A stretch of DNA of 64,000 nt from Daedaleopsis sinensis (lineage: Eukaryota; Basidiomycota; Agaricomycetes; Polyporales; Polyporaceae), in NCBI GenBank assembly GCA_033807695.1, contig CM066302.1, positions 1,488,001 to 1,552,000 on the forward strand. Reading direction: 5' to 3'. The notes below the pieces were generated by a model that was given only the letters and a program-made list of their open reading frames with translations, made no database searches and was not told where the DNA came from. Of this stretch, positions 36,675-48,170 are shown piece after piece; position 1 is the first letter of the stretch; every line of letters begins with the position of its first letter. The translations under genes were made by a program, and so were the position numbers.

Positions 36675-39215
36675 CTAAACCACCCTTGCGCCACCTTTGT
36701 CGACCGCGAGGCGGATGCTGTCGCCTTTGTCGATGTCCTTGAACTGTACACGCGTTTCAGCGACCGGTGGACGGTGGATACACCTCGCTCAGGAGGGCTG
36801 GAACATGCGAGGTGTATTCCCGCGCGTGGAGGACGTACCGTCAGCTCGCGCGTGCGGTGCAGACTCTCAATCTCATCTATCCTGTCGCGAACATTGTCCA
36901 AAAGCTCGTCGAACCCTTCTTCTGCGACTACCTGTTCCGCTGCATGAAGGATCAGCATAGAATCGGGCGAGACGTCGTGGTTGATCTGCGGTGGACGGAA
37001 CTGGTTAGCGGGTGAACGCCCGCGAGATCTATCGCGGATTGGACTCACGTCGATAGCAACGATGTTCTTGCGGTCGAGGTCTGCAGCACATGTACGAGTT
37101 AGGCAAGTGTATTACGCAAGTGTCTTTCCAAACGAGAGCAATATCCGCACCATCCATGAAATCCGCACGGGTCATGATCTGACGGCACTCATACTGTAGC
37201 GGGATGTGTGTTAGCAAGCTGGAGCCTGATCAAAAGCATATGACGGACATAGGATATGCGCGGGAGGGGCAAGTTGTTGAGCTCGTCCTCCGTGGCCTCG
37301 CCGCGTTCGATCTCCTCCTTTTTCTGCCGCACGTGCTCGTGATGCTTCTTGACGAACTCCTTTAGAAGAAGCCACGAACAGGAGGACCACTTCTGCTCGT
37401 CCATCACATCGTCGTCACAGTCGGGGATGAGTCCGATCTGGCTCAACAGCCACGCCTTTTCGACGGCGAGTAGGTGCTGCGCCTGTGCGATCATGTCTGG
37501 CGCTTTCGTCACCTTACCGAGGTATGTCAATCGCCCGCCAACGACCCGGACGACTTCCTTGAACGTTTCAGGGGAGTCCTTCGAGCGATGAGACTTCATG
37601 CGCATGCGCATTGCCGCGGTGCGTGCGTCGGCTTGGGAGAGGTCGTAGACAGAGACGACCTGTGTAGGGAGCTCAGTAAGTGCAGATTAAGGACGAACTG
37701 TCCTTGACTTACGTGCATTCGGCTAGCATGTCTGCCTGCACTGACTGGTCAGGCTCTGCGGACGGAGACGTCGTAGCTAACTCACGCATCACGAAGAAGG
37801 GCCAAGCGTCGTCACTGCAGACATGCTCAGCTCCCTGATGACGCTCGATAGAATCTAACTTACGTGCTGAGCACCATAGTTAGGATACCTGGCGAGGCAG
37901 TGAGGACAGCTAATTGACAAATCTCTTCAGTAAGACGCACCACTTGCAGCCCACGCCTCTGCACGCTGCTGGAACTGCAGCAAAATGTTCCTGCCCTCGT
38001 CGTCGTGATTGAAGTAATGCACGTTGTTGAGAACTAGAATGAGCGGCCTGCCCTTCTTTTCTACGTGACGCAAAGCGACTTTCTCAAGTTTGTTGAGGGC
38101 TATAGCAGGTCATGAGAGTGGCGTCTACTTTCGTCAATATGCTATCTGCATACCGCGTTCGATGTCCAACGCAGGACCACCTACAAGCACGTGGTCAAAT
38201 CATAGCCTCCGCGGAGATACACACACGCAGCCCAGACATACCTTCGCGAGGATCCCTGCGCTGGAAAAGACCAGTCTGCGTGTCCTCGTTGTACTCATAG
38301 TTAAGGGCCTTGCCTAGACGGAGGCGGAAGACTTCCAGGTCAGGATGTGCATCGCACATAGCGACACCCTCTGCCTGCACAGCCTGCATTGCGTCAAGCA
38401 CCATGGTCGTCTTCCCTGTGCCCTAGGGGATTTACCGTCAGTCTCGTGCTAGCTGTGGCTGGTAGAGACCTGTACCTTCGGTCCAAGGAGGATGAAGTAG
38501 TGCCCGACCTCTTTGCCCTGGATGATGTGATCAATCAAGTTCTGTTCAGACCGTCGCAGGTGCTGGGTCCACCATCCGTCCACTTCCGTCTCGAGGACTG
38601 ATTCGTTGCCCTCTTCGGGGAGGATGGACGGAGCATGCTTGTTAGACGAGACTTTGGCAAGCTCCAGCGCAGGGTCGTATCCTGCTTCGAACGCTTTCTC
38701 TATCTGGACGTGGCCGTAAGCTAGGAGAAGGACACGTGTCGGTCACAACCGACCTTCCATAACACGTTCTCCTTGTACCAGGCCATGTAAACGATGCCGC
38801 CTGCAAACACTGCCGCACTAAAGTCAGCTTTGCGTATGAAATTGAGTGCTCTCCTGGAAGAGCACTCACGGATGGCGACACCAAAGACGGTAGTAAGGAC
38901 AGCATCCTTGATGCTCCCTCCACCGCCTCCGAATCCCCCGAAACCAATCGAGGGACCCACAGGCGAGGAGGGGAATTCTCCGGACACGGCTTCCGCTTGG
39001 GCTTTGGGGGTCAAGAGATCCTCAGGCCTGTTCTGGCGATGAACCGGAAGACGACGACTGCCAGTGCTGGTGCGGATGCTTCTGGCATGCGAGGTCCGAC
39101 TGCGCACGCCGAGATGACGTTGCGTCGAGGTAGCGCCCAAGACGGTTCGGAAAGCTTCCGAAGACCGCAGAGAGAGAGAGACCGCTCTCGTACTAGCAGG
39201 AAGATGTCGAAGCAT
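36675..39215 (-). CDS. Mitochondrial AAA-type P-loop ATPase, 591 residues
   Basis: Fourteen minus-strand exons (first 39215-38870, last 36743-36675) join in phase throughout. The N-terminus is rich in Arg, Ser and Thr without acidic residues, a typical mitochondrial presequence (MLRHLPASTRAVSLSLRSSE). A Gly-rich segment follows, then a hydrophobic stretch FAGGIVYMAWY that may span the inner membrane. The ATPase has Walker A GPKGTGKTT split by an intron, a Walker-B-like strand ILVLNNVHYF, and FSTDD-like sensor VLSTDDAWPFF. A charged helical C-terminal region (EKAWLLSQIGLIPD, MTRADFMDDLDRKNIVAID) resembles the winged-helix end of fungal AAA proteins of this class. Overall it looks like the poorly studied fungal mitochondrial AAA proteins distantly related to Yme2/RNA12. 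The exact role is unknown; chaperoning or quality control at the inner membrane is inference. Several exons are only 23-32 bases long. Confidence 0.85.
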
Positions 39216-40075
39216 TATTGTTGGTTAGCAACTCATAGAAGAGACAGAACTTGAAGGAGCGGTGTGTACAACGACAACGGACAAGAGTGAAAGGGGGAGA
39301 CAACTGCAGACGCCCGCCACCCAACCGAGACGACCGCCAAGCCGCCCGGTGTGCACCGCCACGGTAACACCGCGCGGGCGGCAACCTCAATTCGGCCGTG
39401 TGCCGTAACAACGTTCACTCAAACTGGCAGTTTACAACGAGCTCGGCTTCTGCACCTCCACTAGCTTTCAGTGCTCTCAGGCGTCGATATTCGTCTCTAC
39501 ATAGCTTTTCTGGCTCATGGCAACCGTCCCGATAGTCTTGTCAAGCCTCCTTGCGACTTCAGGGCTCCCACTCAACTTCAACAAGGGCTCCGAAACGGTC
39601 TGGCATGGGCCCCTGCAGGTAGGAGACAAGTCCATAGTACGGTGCGCAATAACCCCCATTCATACTTGTACAGTGACTCAAACATTTACAGGATACGTCA
39701 GCTGATACGCCGGTACCGCTCACTGCAGTGTTACTCGACTTATACAACGGGACTCGTCCTGTTAGCTCATCGTGACCACAACAGGGAATATCGAAGTCTG
39801 TCTGTGCCACTGCCATGTACGAATGTTCTCGAATCAACTGGAAAAAATCGACAGATTTGGTGTGCTTGGACCGTAGTGCCTGATGCCGACTGCACTGCTT
39901 CGCTACCGTTCCGTCCTACTCGATACTTGTTGCGCAGTCTTCCGGAACGGGGATGGCGCTATATAAACACGACGCACTCGCAATACCTGGATATCACTCA
40001 TAGCGCCTCACTCTACCCACTCTCCTGACATCTGTCGCTGTCTCATCGTCCTCATCCATCACAACTTACCCAGCG
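39216..40075. other. Divergent intergenic region, no gene assembled
   Basis: Lies between the minus-strand ATPase and the plus-strand cyclin-like gene. A short frame from 39517 (MATVPIVLSSLLATSGLPLN) followed by a GTAGGA donor could be a first exon, but no continuation was found. A TATA-like ATATAAA occurs at 39960-39966, about 115 bases before the cyclin-like ATG. Confidence 0.4.
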
Positions 40076-40986
40076 ATGAATACCCCATCGAAGATACCCC
40101 CCATATCCGTGAGTAGAGTAGGACTGCCCTCAACTTTTGCCTATAGGTGGCGCACTAGTACTCACCTACGTTGTGCCACTCCCTGATGTAGACTCCCGAA
40201 CTCGTTGCCAGATGCGCGGAGTATCTCCGCTTCATCTATCCTCATGCCATGTCGCAAATTCCCCCGCATGCTAATCCGGTCATAGGCTGGTCGTTGGAGA
40301 GATACATCGCTGAGGTGATACGCGAAGATAGACTCGCCCACGAAGACGCATACGTTGCCATCTACCTCCTGCATACCGCGGAAATCCAGTACATGCTATG
40401 GCACTCCCAGCAACCTACCTACCTACCTATGGCAATGCTTTGCGCACTCAAGGTTGCAGTGGCGTTGCGCCATTTCGACAGGGTGCCCATTCAAACGGAC
40501 TGGTCTAAGGCGGTACATTGCATCGCCCCGAAGGAGGTCATCGAGAAGCTGGAGGACAATATGCGGTTTGTCGTAATCAAGCGGCTGAAGAATGCCGTTG
40601 GTTTGCGCACCGTTACTCATCCTCCCCTCCCCTGCCTCGGTACCTCATCCTATCCGCAAGCCATACCGCCTCCCCAGTTCCTCCGGGCTCCGGTGTTTAC
40701 CAACGTTCCAGAAGTTGACTACTATCGTCTCACCATCTTTGTTGATGCAAAGCTGGGGATCAAAGGTGCTATCGAAGACTCGAACATCTGGCAGTTGGGA
40801 GAGTTCTTGTCATGCAAGATTAAACTTCCATTGGAGTATCTTTTCCGAGTCCCTCTCAACCCGTCGCGATACAGCGATAGGATGAGAGCTCTCCTCCAAC
40901 TTGAACTTATGCCCGCTAGCATGAACAGTGCTCCAAACTATTATCGCAGCGTGGCAGGTGATCCGGATCCTCCACACGGCTGCTAG
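40076..40986 (+). CDS. Highly divergent cyclin-like protein, 275 residues
   Basis: Exons 40076-40108 and 40192-40986 join in phase 0. After an 11-residue leader, exon 2 begins TPELVARCAEYLRFIYP, in the place where cyclin copies A and B begin DQFYGHEETAKLCARFV. Further cyclin-box positions can be followed: WSLERYIAEVIREDRLAHED and YVAIYLL for helix 1-2; LPMAMLCALKVAVAL for the GHRLF..ASK helix; and IAPKEVIEKLEDNM for REINQMERDM. The intron sits at the same place and phase as in copies A and B, which supports common descent. The CDD and NxS residues after the third helix, usual in PCL cyclins, are absent. The C-terminal 120 residues (VDYYRLTIFVDAKLGIKG, FLSCKIKLPLEYLFRVPL) replace the Pro/Ser-rich tail. 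It may bind a kinase differently or have lost that role. It lies 0.9 kb upstream of, and parallel to, copy B. Confidence 0.65.
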
Positions 40987-41916
40987 AGTCGGTATATATA
41001 TCGCGTCAGTGACAAGGGCGCATGGTCGAACATTCCAGTCTATATTATACGAAGTGGTATTGACCCTCACCGACATGATGTTGTTGCGGCTATCGTTACA
41101 TCCACGCGTTTCGCTGGCACATACTGATAGTGTTCATCTACCTTGCCACTGGCAGTGTATTCATGTCCTCTGTAAACAGACACGGCTGTCTAGTACGATT
41201 ATGCCCCATATTAGATTATATTATACTCTACTTTGTCCCAGTAGTATCGAGTAGGATGCGCCCCCGAGTCCAGACGTCCAACTTTGAGTCCTCCGCCGCT
41301 CCTCCACCGTGACTGGAGGTCCGCAGCAAGTCCCGCACTGGTAGTGCCACTGGTTGCAAAACACTGCCACCACGTGGTCTCGATGCCACGCGGCGTCACC
41401 CCGGGTACGACCTCCTCCGAGCCAGTCTCGCCTTGAGCTTCCAATTCTCCTTCGATGACATGTTACGCGACATCGCTCTTGAATAGCTATTCACCTACCA
41501 CGACGGATACGACTCCCCCATGCATGCAAGAAATGAACAGCTCAACATAGGCCGTGACTCATCGGCGGCACCTCAGTGAAATGCTGAGGCTATTGTGAGC
41601 TGGAGTTGCCTCCTCAACCACGCCTTGTACTAGTACTGCACACAACGTACATGACGGCTTTTGGGCCCTTCTCCCCTCCGGGCGAGATCGTGCCCCAAGA
41701 AAAGCGCGTGGCTTCTTGTTGGCGGTAGCCATAAGGATGAAAACATAAGGTATCGTGATTTAACTTGAGATATCTGGATGATTGACCAGCTCGGATATAG
41801 CTTGTCGCCTCAATGTCTATTCGCCAAATGCTGCTATATATATAAGCACACCTTTCGTCGATCGTACTCATCAACCCACCTCTGGCTAGTAGTGTAACGC
41901 CTTGGTACCCATCTCC
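40987..41916. other. Intergenic between tandem cyclin-type genes
   Basis: No gene seen. It should carry the promoter of cyclin copy B; TATATATATAAG at 41835-41846 lies about 75 bases upstream of its ATG and is the best TATA-box candidate in the window. A short inverted stretch GCAACCTACCTACC-like at 40411-40430 belongs to the preceding gene. Confidence 0.45.
41835..41846 (+). promoter_or_regulatory. TATA-box candidate for cyclin copy B
   Basis: TATATATATAAG sits 71-82 bases before the start codon at 41917, a plausible distance given a short leader. Copy A has no comparable element near its ATG; its upstream DNA is GC-rich and unrelated, so the two copies are probably expressed differently. 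Confidence 0.4.
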
Positions 41917-43041
41917 ATGGCAACCGTTCAAGGTACTTCCACCGCCCGTCATCCCTCCCCGTTCAAGAGACAGTCCAAGACCTCTGCATGTCCGACGACC
42001 TCAAGTTCATCCCACCCGGTGGTCGTGAGTACAGGCGCCACTCCGACCTGCCTTTTCCGGCCCTGACCCTCCTCTTCCCTCCAGGACCAGTTCTACGGTC
42101 ATGAAGAGACCGCAAAGCTTTGTGCCCGATTCGTGACACATTTATTTGCTTGTCCGGATCTGCCTCCATCATCCACCGCCGTCCCGCCCGAACCTTCACC
42201 ACCCTTCGCCAACTTCATCGCCTACGCCCTCCACCGTACACGACTACACACCTCCGTTACGTTCGCCGCACTTTACCTTCTCCAACGTCTAAAAGCCCGC
42301 TTCCCCGCAGCGCGGGGCTCGTCGGGTCACCGACTATTTATCTCTGCGTTCATGATCGCGTCCAAGGTCATCTGCGACGACACGTATTCGAACAAGTCGT
42401 GGTCAATCGTCGGCCAAGGCATTTTCGCCCTCCGGGAGATCAACCAGATGGAGCGCGAGATGTGCTCCTACCTCGAGTGGCAGCTCAATATCGAGGCCAG
42501 CGCGCTCAAGGAGTTCGAGCAGAAGGTGCGCCGCGACTTCAAGGGCCTCGGGCCCTACCCGACCTACGTCCTCCCATCGCCCGCCCCATCACCGATACCA
42601 TACACTGCACCAGGCAACGGCATCGAGAATAAGCCGTCTTTCGCCGCATCGACTCAGCCGCCGCCATCGAACTCGCCGCCGAAGCCGATCCCGCCACCCG
42701 TGCCCGTGCACGCGGGCGCGCCCTCATACTCCGCCACGTCCTCGCCCGGCACCCCCGACACCCCCGAGTCCTCGATGTCCACCTCGACGTCCCCCGCGTC
42801 GAGCGCGCCCCCGTCGACGCCGCCCGGGTACGAGGACCACTCGGTGCGCGTCGTCTCGAGCGGGACGATCGGCACGGCGTCGATCATCATCGACTCGTCG
42901 TCACCCACCACCGCCTCGCACATGCCAGCGCCCTCATCAGGTGCTGCGGCTGTGGCAGCGGACGCGCGTGCGCGCCCCGCCGTGCCCAAGAAGGCGAAGT
43001 GCAGCAACATCTTCGCACGCGCGAGTCCGTGCGTGTGGTAG
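41917..43041 (+). CDS. PCL/Pho80-type cyclin, inverted duplicate copy B
   Basis: Exons 41917-42024 and 42085-43041 join in phase 0 to give 354 residues. Leader MATVQGTSTARHPSPFKR, then DQFYGHEETAKLCARFV, the cyclin box (NFIAYALHRTRLHTSVTF, GHRLFISAFMIASKVICDD, REINQMEREMCSYLEW) and a Pro/Ser tail ending ARASPCVW. The gene mirrors copy A at 22328-21183. The cyclin boxes differ at only about two residues; the tail carries small in-frame deletions and substitutions. It should act as a targeting subunit of a Pho85/CDK5-type kinase. Sequence similarity to copy A covers both exons and the intron but stops near the start and stop codons. Confidence 0.93.
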
Positions 43042-45038
43042 TGCTCTGATGCCGACCTCCACTCTCCCGCAAGAGCAGTCGGGTTATTCACGTGAGTAGC
43101 GCACTCATACATGGTTGATCAATTGTTCGTCAAATCGACCGACGTCGTTCACGAGGTACGGAATCCTTTTCTCGCAGTATAAATCACTAGTTCTATCGAA
43201 GTGCATAGGGTCAGTACTGACAGTTGACATGTCATATGCACGTCCTTCGCCCGTACTCCCCTCTAGATTAATCATAAATCATCTTCAATTGCGCTCTGCG
43301 CTGACACCTTGCTAAGCCTGCGGGCATTAAGCTGCATAAAACCTTCTTATAATCGTCCAATCCCCGAGCGACTTCTTAATACCAGTTGAGCCATCGCCAC
43401 CTCATGTTCAGAGGGATATCCTGAAGCTCAACACTATATCCCAGGGCTTATATCATATATCCAGGACGTCGCAATCATCACGTATCTGCGACGTCTCGGC
43501 CCGGCTCGTCTGGAAAAGTCTTGTGGGGACGTGTGCCACTGCGCGGTCGGGCTCAAGGGCACCGCCGAATCAAGCCATTCGCTACCGGTGTGTGAAGCTC
43601 GCAGAGAACATATGCTCCCGGTCGAAGCACGCGCAACGCACCAGGCAGTTCTAGTAGCTTTCGCTTCTCAAGATGGACTTCGATAGTGCAAGGTTTGATG
43701 CAACCGCTCGCTTGTCGATGTTCTCTAGAGCACGGCGGCTGATCTAGTTGAACGTGGAAGATGCGAGAAAGGTACTCGGCTGGGTGTTTGTGACTAAGCT
43801 CGCAGTGCTTCGTACAACTTTCATTGTCTTCCGAATGGTGACTTGGCTTTCAGCGTAAAGTCATTAGTGAATCGGACGGTTGGCCATCCGACGGAGAACG
43901 GACATGAAAGGTCTGGGCGGAATGGTGCGGCGTAACCTTCAACTTACTTTCCCATGAAGCATCTGTGATGAACGCGGTATTTGAGTGCCGCAGGAATTGC
44001 AGGGAACACCTGCACGCCGCGCACGGAAATGTCCTCAGGATGCCACTACTGCGATGGCGTCTAAGCATTGTGCGATTCGAAGCAGTCCGGCTGAACATCA
44101 TGTAGGTTCTTATGCTTCTGGAGGGGAAGTCTATGCTTCAGATAGAACGCCATGGCGCCTAGGCTGGCACTTTCATGAACATGCGTGCGCCACTTGCCCG
44201 AGCGGACAATCAAGGCGGTCAATCCTCCGTCCCAGAATCCGCGCGCTGGATCGTTCTCGCCTATTGTCAATGCATATGAAAACGTGCACAGTCTGACTTG
44301 TCAATCATCCCGCAAGGGAACAAATGTGAGACGTGGTTGAATTTCGAGGTGACTGACTTTAGCTCTTTCGCATGAACTTCGTTGGAAAGCTTGCACGCGA
44401 CGCATGGATGGCGTCGGGAATCAGGAAGCCCTACCGTTGAAAGCCCCGACGTCACGGCACCGAGATAGGTTGCGAGCGGTCAACCTCGGGGTGAACGTTC
44501 GAGTCTATCGAATATCCACGGAAGGCAGATGCAGACGACACAGACAATCTACCGAAGCCGATGCGAGCTGGGAGGGCGCAGACCGTCTTCCTACTGCTCG
44601 CTCCCACATTGTGGACGAGCGGCCGCGCTCAGTGAGCCACAGTGATATCAATATCGCAGAAGGTTCCGCGGCGCCGGAGGAATCGCAGCACGCCCCGCGG
44701 TCTTCCTCCGCTCCGCATCGGCCTTGTCTCGTCCGTCTACACGTTGCATCCGTTACGGGATGGATTCGCAGCTATCGTCATGGGAGTGGGCGGAGTGGCG
44801 GACTGTGAGATGGTGATCCACACAGTATGATGCTGAGAACTTAGCGTATTTATGTTTGCGTTCACTGTGGTGCTGGACTGCTGGACTGCTGGACGCCACA
44901 GCTTACTCCGATGGCGTCGCCGGTATATGGAAATCGGTCATGGACCACCGTGAAGGTACTCACCGCTGGGAGTCGCCGCGAAACCTACACAGTCCCGGAG
45001 ACGACCGCAGTTTCTTTAGTTGTCAAACAGGACGACGC
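43042..45038. other. 2 kb with one possible relic
   Basis: No complete gene was found. On the minus strand, 44455-44061 contains two frames that look natural: VACKLSNEVHAKELKSV, and GENDPARGFWDGGLTALIVR followed by GKWRTHVHESASLGAMAFYL to a stop near 44061. They could be joined only by an implausibly short intron (about 29 bases), so this is either a relic or a gene with an exon I cannot place. No family recognised. Confidence 0.4.
44061..44455 (-). pseudogene. Possible gene relic, unknown family
   Basis: Two adjacent minus-strand frames have natural-looking composition and the second starts just after a CAATAG acceptor. No clear start codon context or valid intron joins them. No domain is recognised. 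Confidence 0.25.
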
Positions 45039-47355
45039 TTATGTGAACACTGTTCTCGAGCCAGTCCCAACAGCATTGACAATGCCTGCGTCTTGTAAAG
45101 CTGCGACAAGATTGAAGAGCATAAGATCCTGTCTCGCCATCAGTTCACCTTCTCAATGCTTCGAGCATTCCAACGAAGACACTCACGCATCCCTTTGCGG
45201 CGAGGAAGCTGACCGTAACCGGCAGAAACTCTGTTTCTCCAGTGATGGCTGACACATACGGTGCCTCACCGACTGTTCAAAGGGTTGTATGTCAGACGAC
45301 GGTCTAAAGAAGTCTCATAAAGGAGGAAACATACTAGGTACCACAATGTCCGGAATCTCGGCATAAACGGCGATCCGTGTAGAGGCTAAGCTGGCAGATG
45401 CATCGGATATCGCATTACTAGAACGCTGGTTAGCATGGCGAGTCGTCAGACATGGAGAGCGACAAACCTGACGAGGCCGTTTCGATAGTTCGTCCTTCCC
45501 TGGCTCTGTGGGTATATCATAATAGACTCTGAACATGTCGTTGGATCGGACTTCATGACCTGGCTGGCGACCCAGTCCATGAAGATTGTCTTGTTCGTCA
45601 ATGCCTCCTCTTTTCTTCCTGCTGGCAGCGCACGTCCATACGCCCAGCGCGCAAGTGGCGAGGGGTCAACGAAGGGCATACGGCCGCCATGCTGTGCACG
45701 ATAGTCCGCGATGAACGGGTCTGCAACAAGCTCAATTTGGGACAGCGTGACGAGGTCGGTGTAGGTCGTTGAGAGCAGCGTCTGTAGTGTGGGCACGGAC
45801 ACGGCTTCTGGTTTGGTTGCATTCCAGGACTCGCTGAAATTGATCTCGACACGTGTGGTGTTCAGGAAACTCTCGAGCGCAGTGATGAACGTATTGAAGG
45901 TGGCCGCCGGGGTGCCTTCGGCGGGCGGGTTCGCCAGGTAACTGCTGCCGAAGTAGTCGACGGGGAAAAGCAGCTGCTTGGGGAACTGAGTGAACTGCGT
46001 GTGGAATCTTTGAGCATGGTTAATCAGTAGAGCAAGCAAGGTATCAAAACTCACAGACTTGAAGTCTTGGTACCACCAATGACCGGCTGTCGCCCAGAGC
46101 TTTGCATCGCGCACGAAGATCCCCGCAGTGTCCAATTCAGGAGACAACGGCATGACGTCGTCAAGTGCGACCGCGCCGTGCGAGGGTCTGTTCCCGAAGG
46201 CCCCGTTCGCCCCTGCAGGTCCTCTCATAGATCCTCCGGTGTCAGTACCAACGGCGAAGTCTAGCCAAGGGTATGCCGCGATTGCAGTGCCTGAGCCCGT
46301 AGAAGAGCTACTGCCGTCCTGGTACCCGTCACCGCGCGGGTTGTACGGAGCGTGTAGGTCTACCCAATCGGCCGTGGCAGCTTCTCCGTTGGCGAACTGC
46401 GAGGTTTTCGTCTTGCCGACAAGGACCATGCCGCCATCTAGGAGACGTTGGATAGCGGGCGCAGTACGCGTCTTGGGCGGATAAACCTGCCAGTACGCGC
46501 GGCTCCCGCACCCTGTCCGTAGACCCTGGACATCGTAGATATCCTTAACACCGAGCCGCATGCCTGCAAGGGGCTTTTCGGGAGTCGGAGTGAAGTAGAG
46601 GCGGGATGGCACGCCGATGGTTTCGGTTGCGGCACCAGCTATGCGAGCGGAGAGAACTGCGAAGCCACCGTTCCCGTCGGGAATGGTCCCATACAGAAAG
46701 GACTGGTTCTCGTCATTGTACAAGCGGTATGCTACATCAAACAAGTCAGTAGACATCATACCGACGAGGTTGTTCGATTTATTTACGTACCCTCAAAGAC
46801 GTTGCCAGTGGCGACCTCCAGAAAGTAGGGTCCAGAGGGTAAATGTGTTGTCATTTCAACACCGTGTGGATAACTCGTGGAAGCGAAGACAAAATTGATG
46901 TCGAAATCTTTCTGTGCCGCGAGAAGTGATATCGATGGAGAGGCAAGGGACCCGTTGTATGCAATGTATACCCCTGTGTGTAGCTTGTCAACACCCAGCC
47001 ACTGGAGAAGGAGGCCACAACTCTGAAGCGCACCTGTAAGAAAGTCGTTGCTCCATACGTCGTCTTTTGATGTCCAAACATCAATTATCTCTTGGATAGC
47101 TGTATCGTCAAAGGTCGATTTAGAGGTGGAGATGACCGAGAATGGAACCAAGCCATCCGATGCACTCTCCGCGGCCTTAGAGAGCGACAAGGAATCCTGA
47201 AACGTCGACGCAGGAGAAGGTGGAAGGAAGTATGAGATGCCGCTAAGAATCAAAGTACGTCCAGTATCTTGTATGGACGTTCGTGCGGCTTCGACAGCAG
47301 AAGGGAAAAGAACCCAGGTCAGGATCGCAATGCCGACACCGTTGAGTATGAACAT
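45039..47355 (-). CDS. Secreted-type amidase (amidase-signature family)
   Basis: Six exons, first 47355-46791, last ending at the TAA at 45039. The product opens with a hydrophobic signal peptide (MFILNGVGIAILTWVLFPSA). A roughly 190-residue N-terminal domain follows, of the type found in fungal amidases with an Arp1-like (scytalone-dehydratase-like) N-terminus; it begins LILSGISYFLPPSP. The amidase core shows the Ser-cisSer-Lys triad: Lys in GVKDIYD, Ser in the GSSSSTGSG loop, and the nucleophile region GTDTGGSMRGPAG. Such enzymes hydrolyse amide bonds, often of aryl or small aliphatic amides; the substrate is unknown. A 60-base intron at about 46052-45993 is a multiple of three and lacks stops, so it can be misread as coding (VSFDTLLALLINHAQ). 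Export or vacuolar targeting is inferred from the signal peptide. Confidence 0.87.
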
Positions 47356-48170
47356 CGCACGAGGCCTGAATTTAACGGAGAATTCCCGTGTCTTCTTAAA
47401 GGATCTCTATCCTGCATAATGTCGCGCAGCATTGCTTTGATAAACAGATTGATACGCGCAGCACGGGCGCATCAGAGCTGCGGGTAACATTGTTAGCCAA
47501 TGCGTAGCTGTAGAATGTAGTCGCGCGGCCAACTACACACCTCAGTGCAACAACGCAACCCACAACGATTATCAATGACATTGCGGCGAGCCAGATTTTC
47601 ATATCGCAGTGTTACCTAGTAATCTTGAAGAGGATGTCCGATGAGAGCACAGAGGTGGGAGTGGGAATGACCTTGTTGCTATGGAGTAACAGGGTGATTG
47701 ACTCGCGTATTCATGCCGTTCGGCCGCTCTACTACGTGACCACCAACGTGAGGCCGAGAATGATGTTACCCTCAAAGTTCAGAAGGTGCGACAGTAATTA
47801 AAATCACTTACGAGTGGTAGAGAAGTGCATCCAGTAGCTCACGTTCAAGCTTCAAGGATCATCCACAAGACAATTGGCGGAGACAAGCCATGATCAAAAT
47901 CCCTGTTCTCGGCGGAGGAAGGCCGACTGGTATCTCCATTTATATCGTCATGGACAAAGATCTGTCCTCAAGCAGAACATCAGTCAAGTTCTAGCGTTTA
48001 CAAAGAGATCTCACCCATAGCGATTGACAGAAGGAGACGCGAGTGTACAAGCGCCTCAGGCGTCTATAAACGGTGGCGGAAAGGCCTGCCGGCCAAGCGC
48101 ACCTTCTTGCTGTGAACCACTTCTACTACTTTGCACCACTGGAAACCACCAAACTGAACTCTCCAAAGCA
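47356..48170. other. Divergent intergenic region
   Basis: No gene seen. It separates the minus-strand amidase from the plus-strand SAP-like gene and presumably holds both promoters. Confidence 0.4.
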
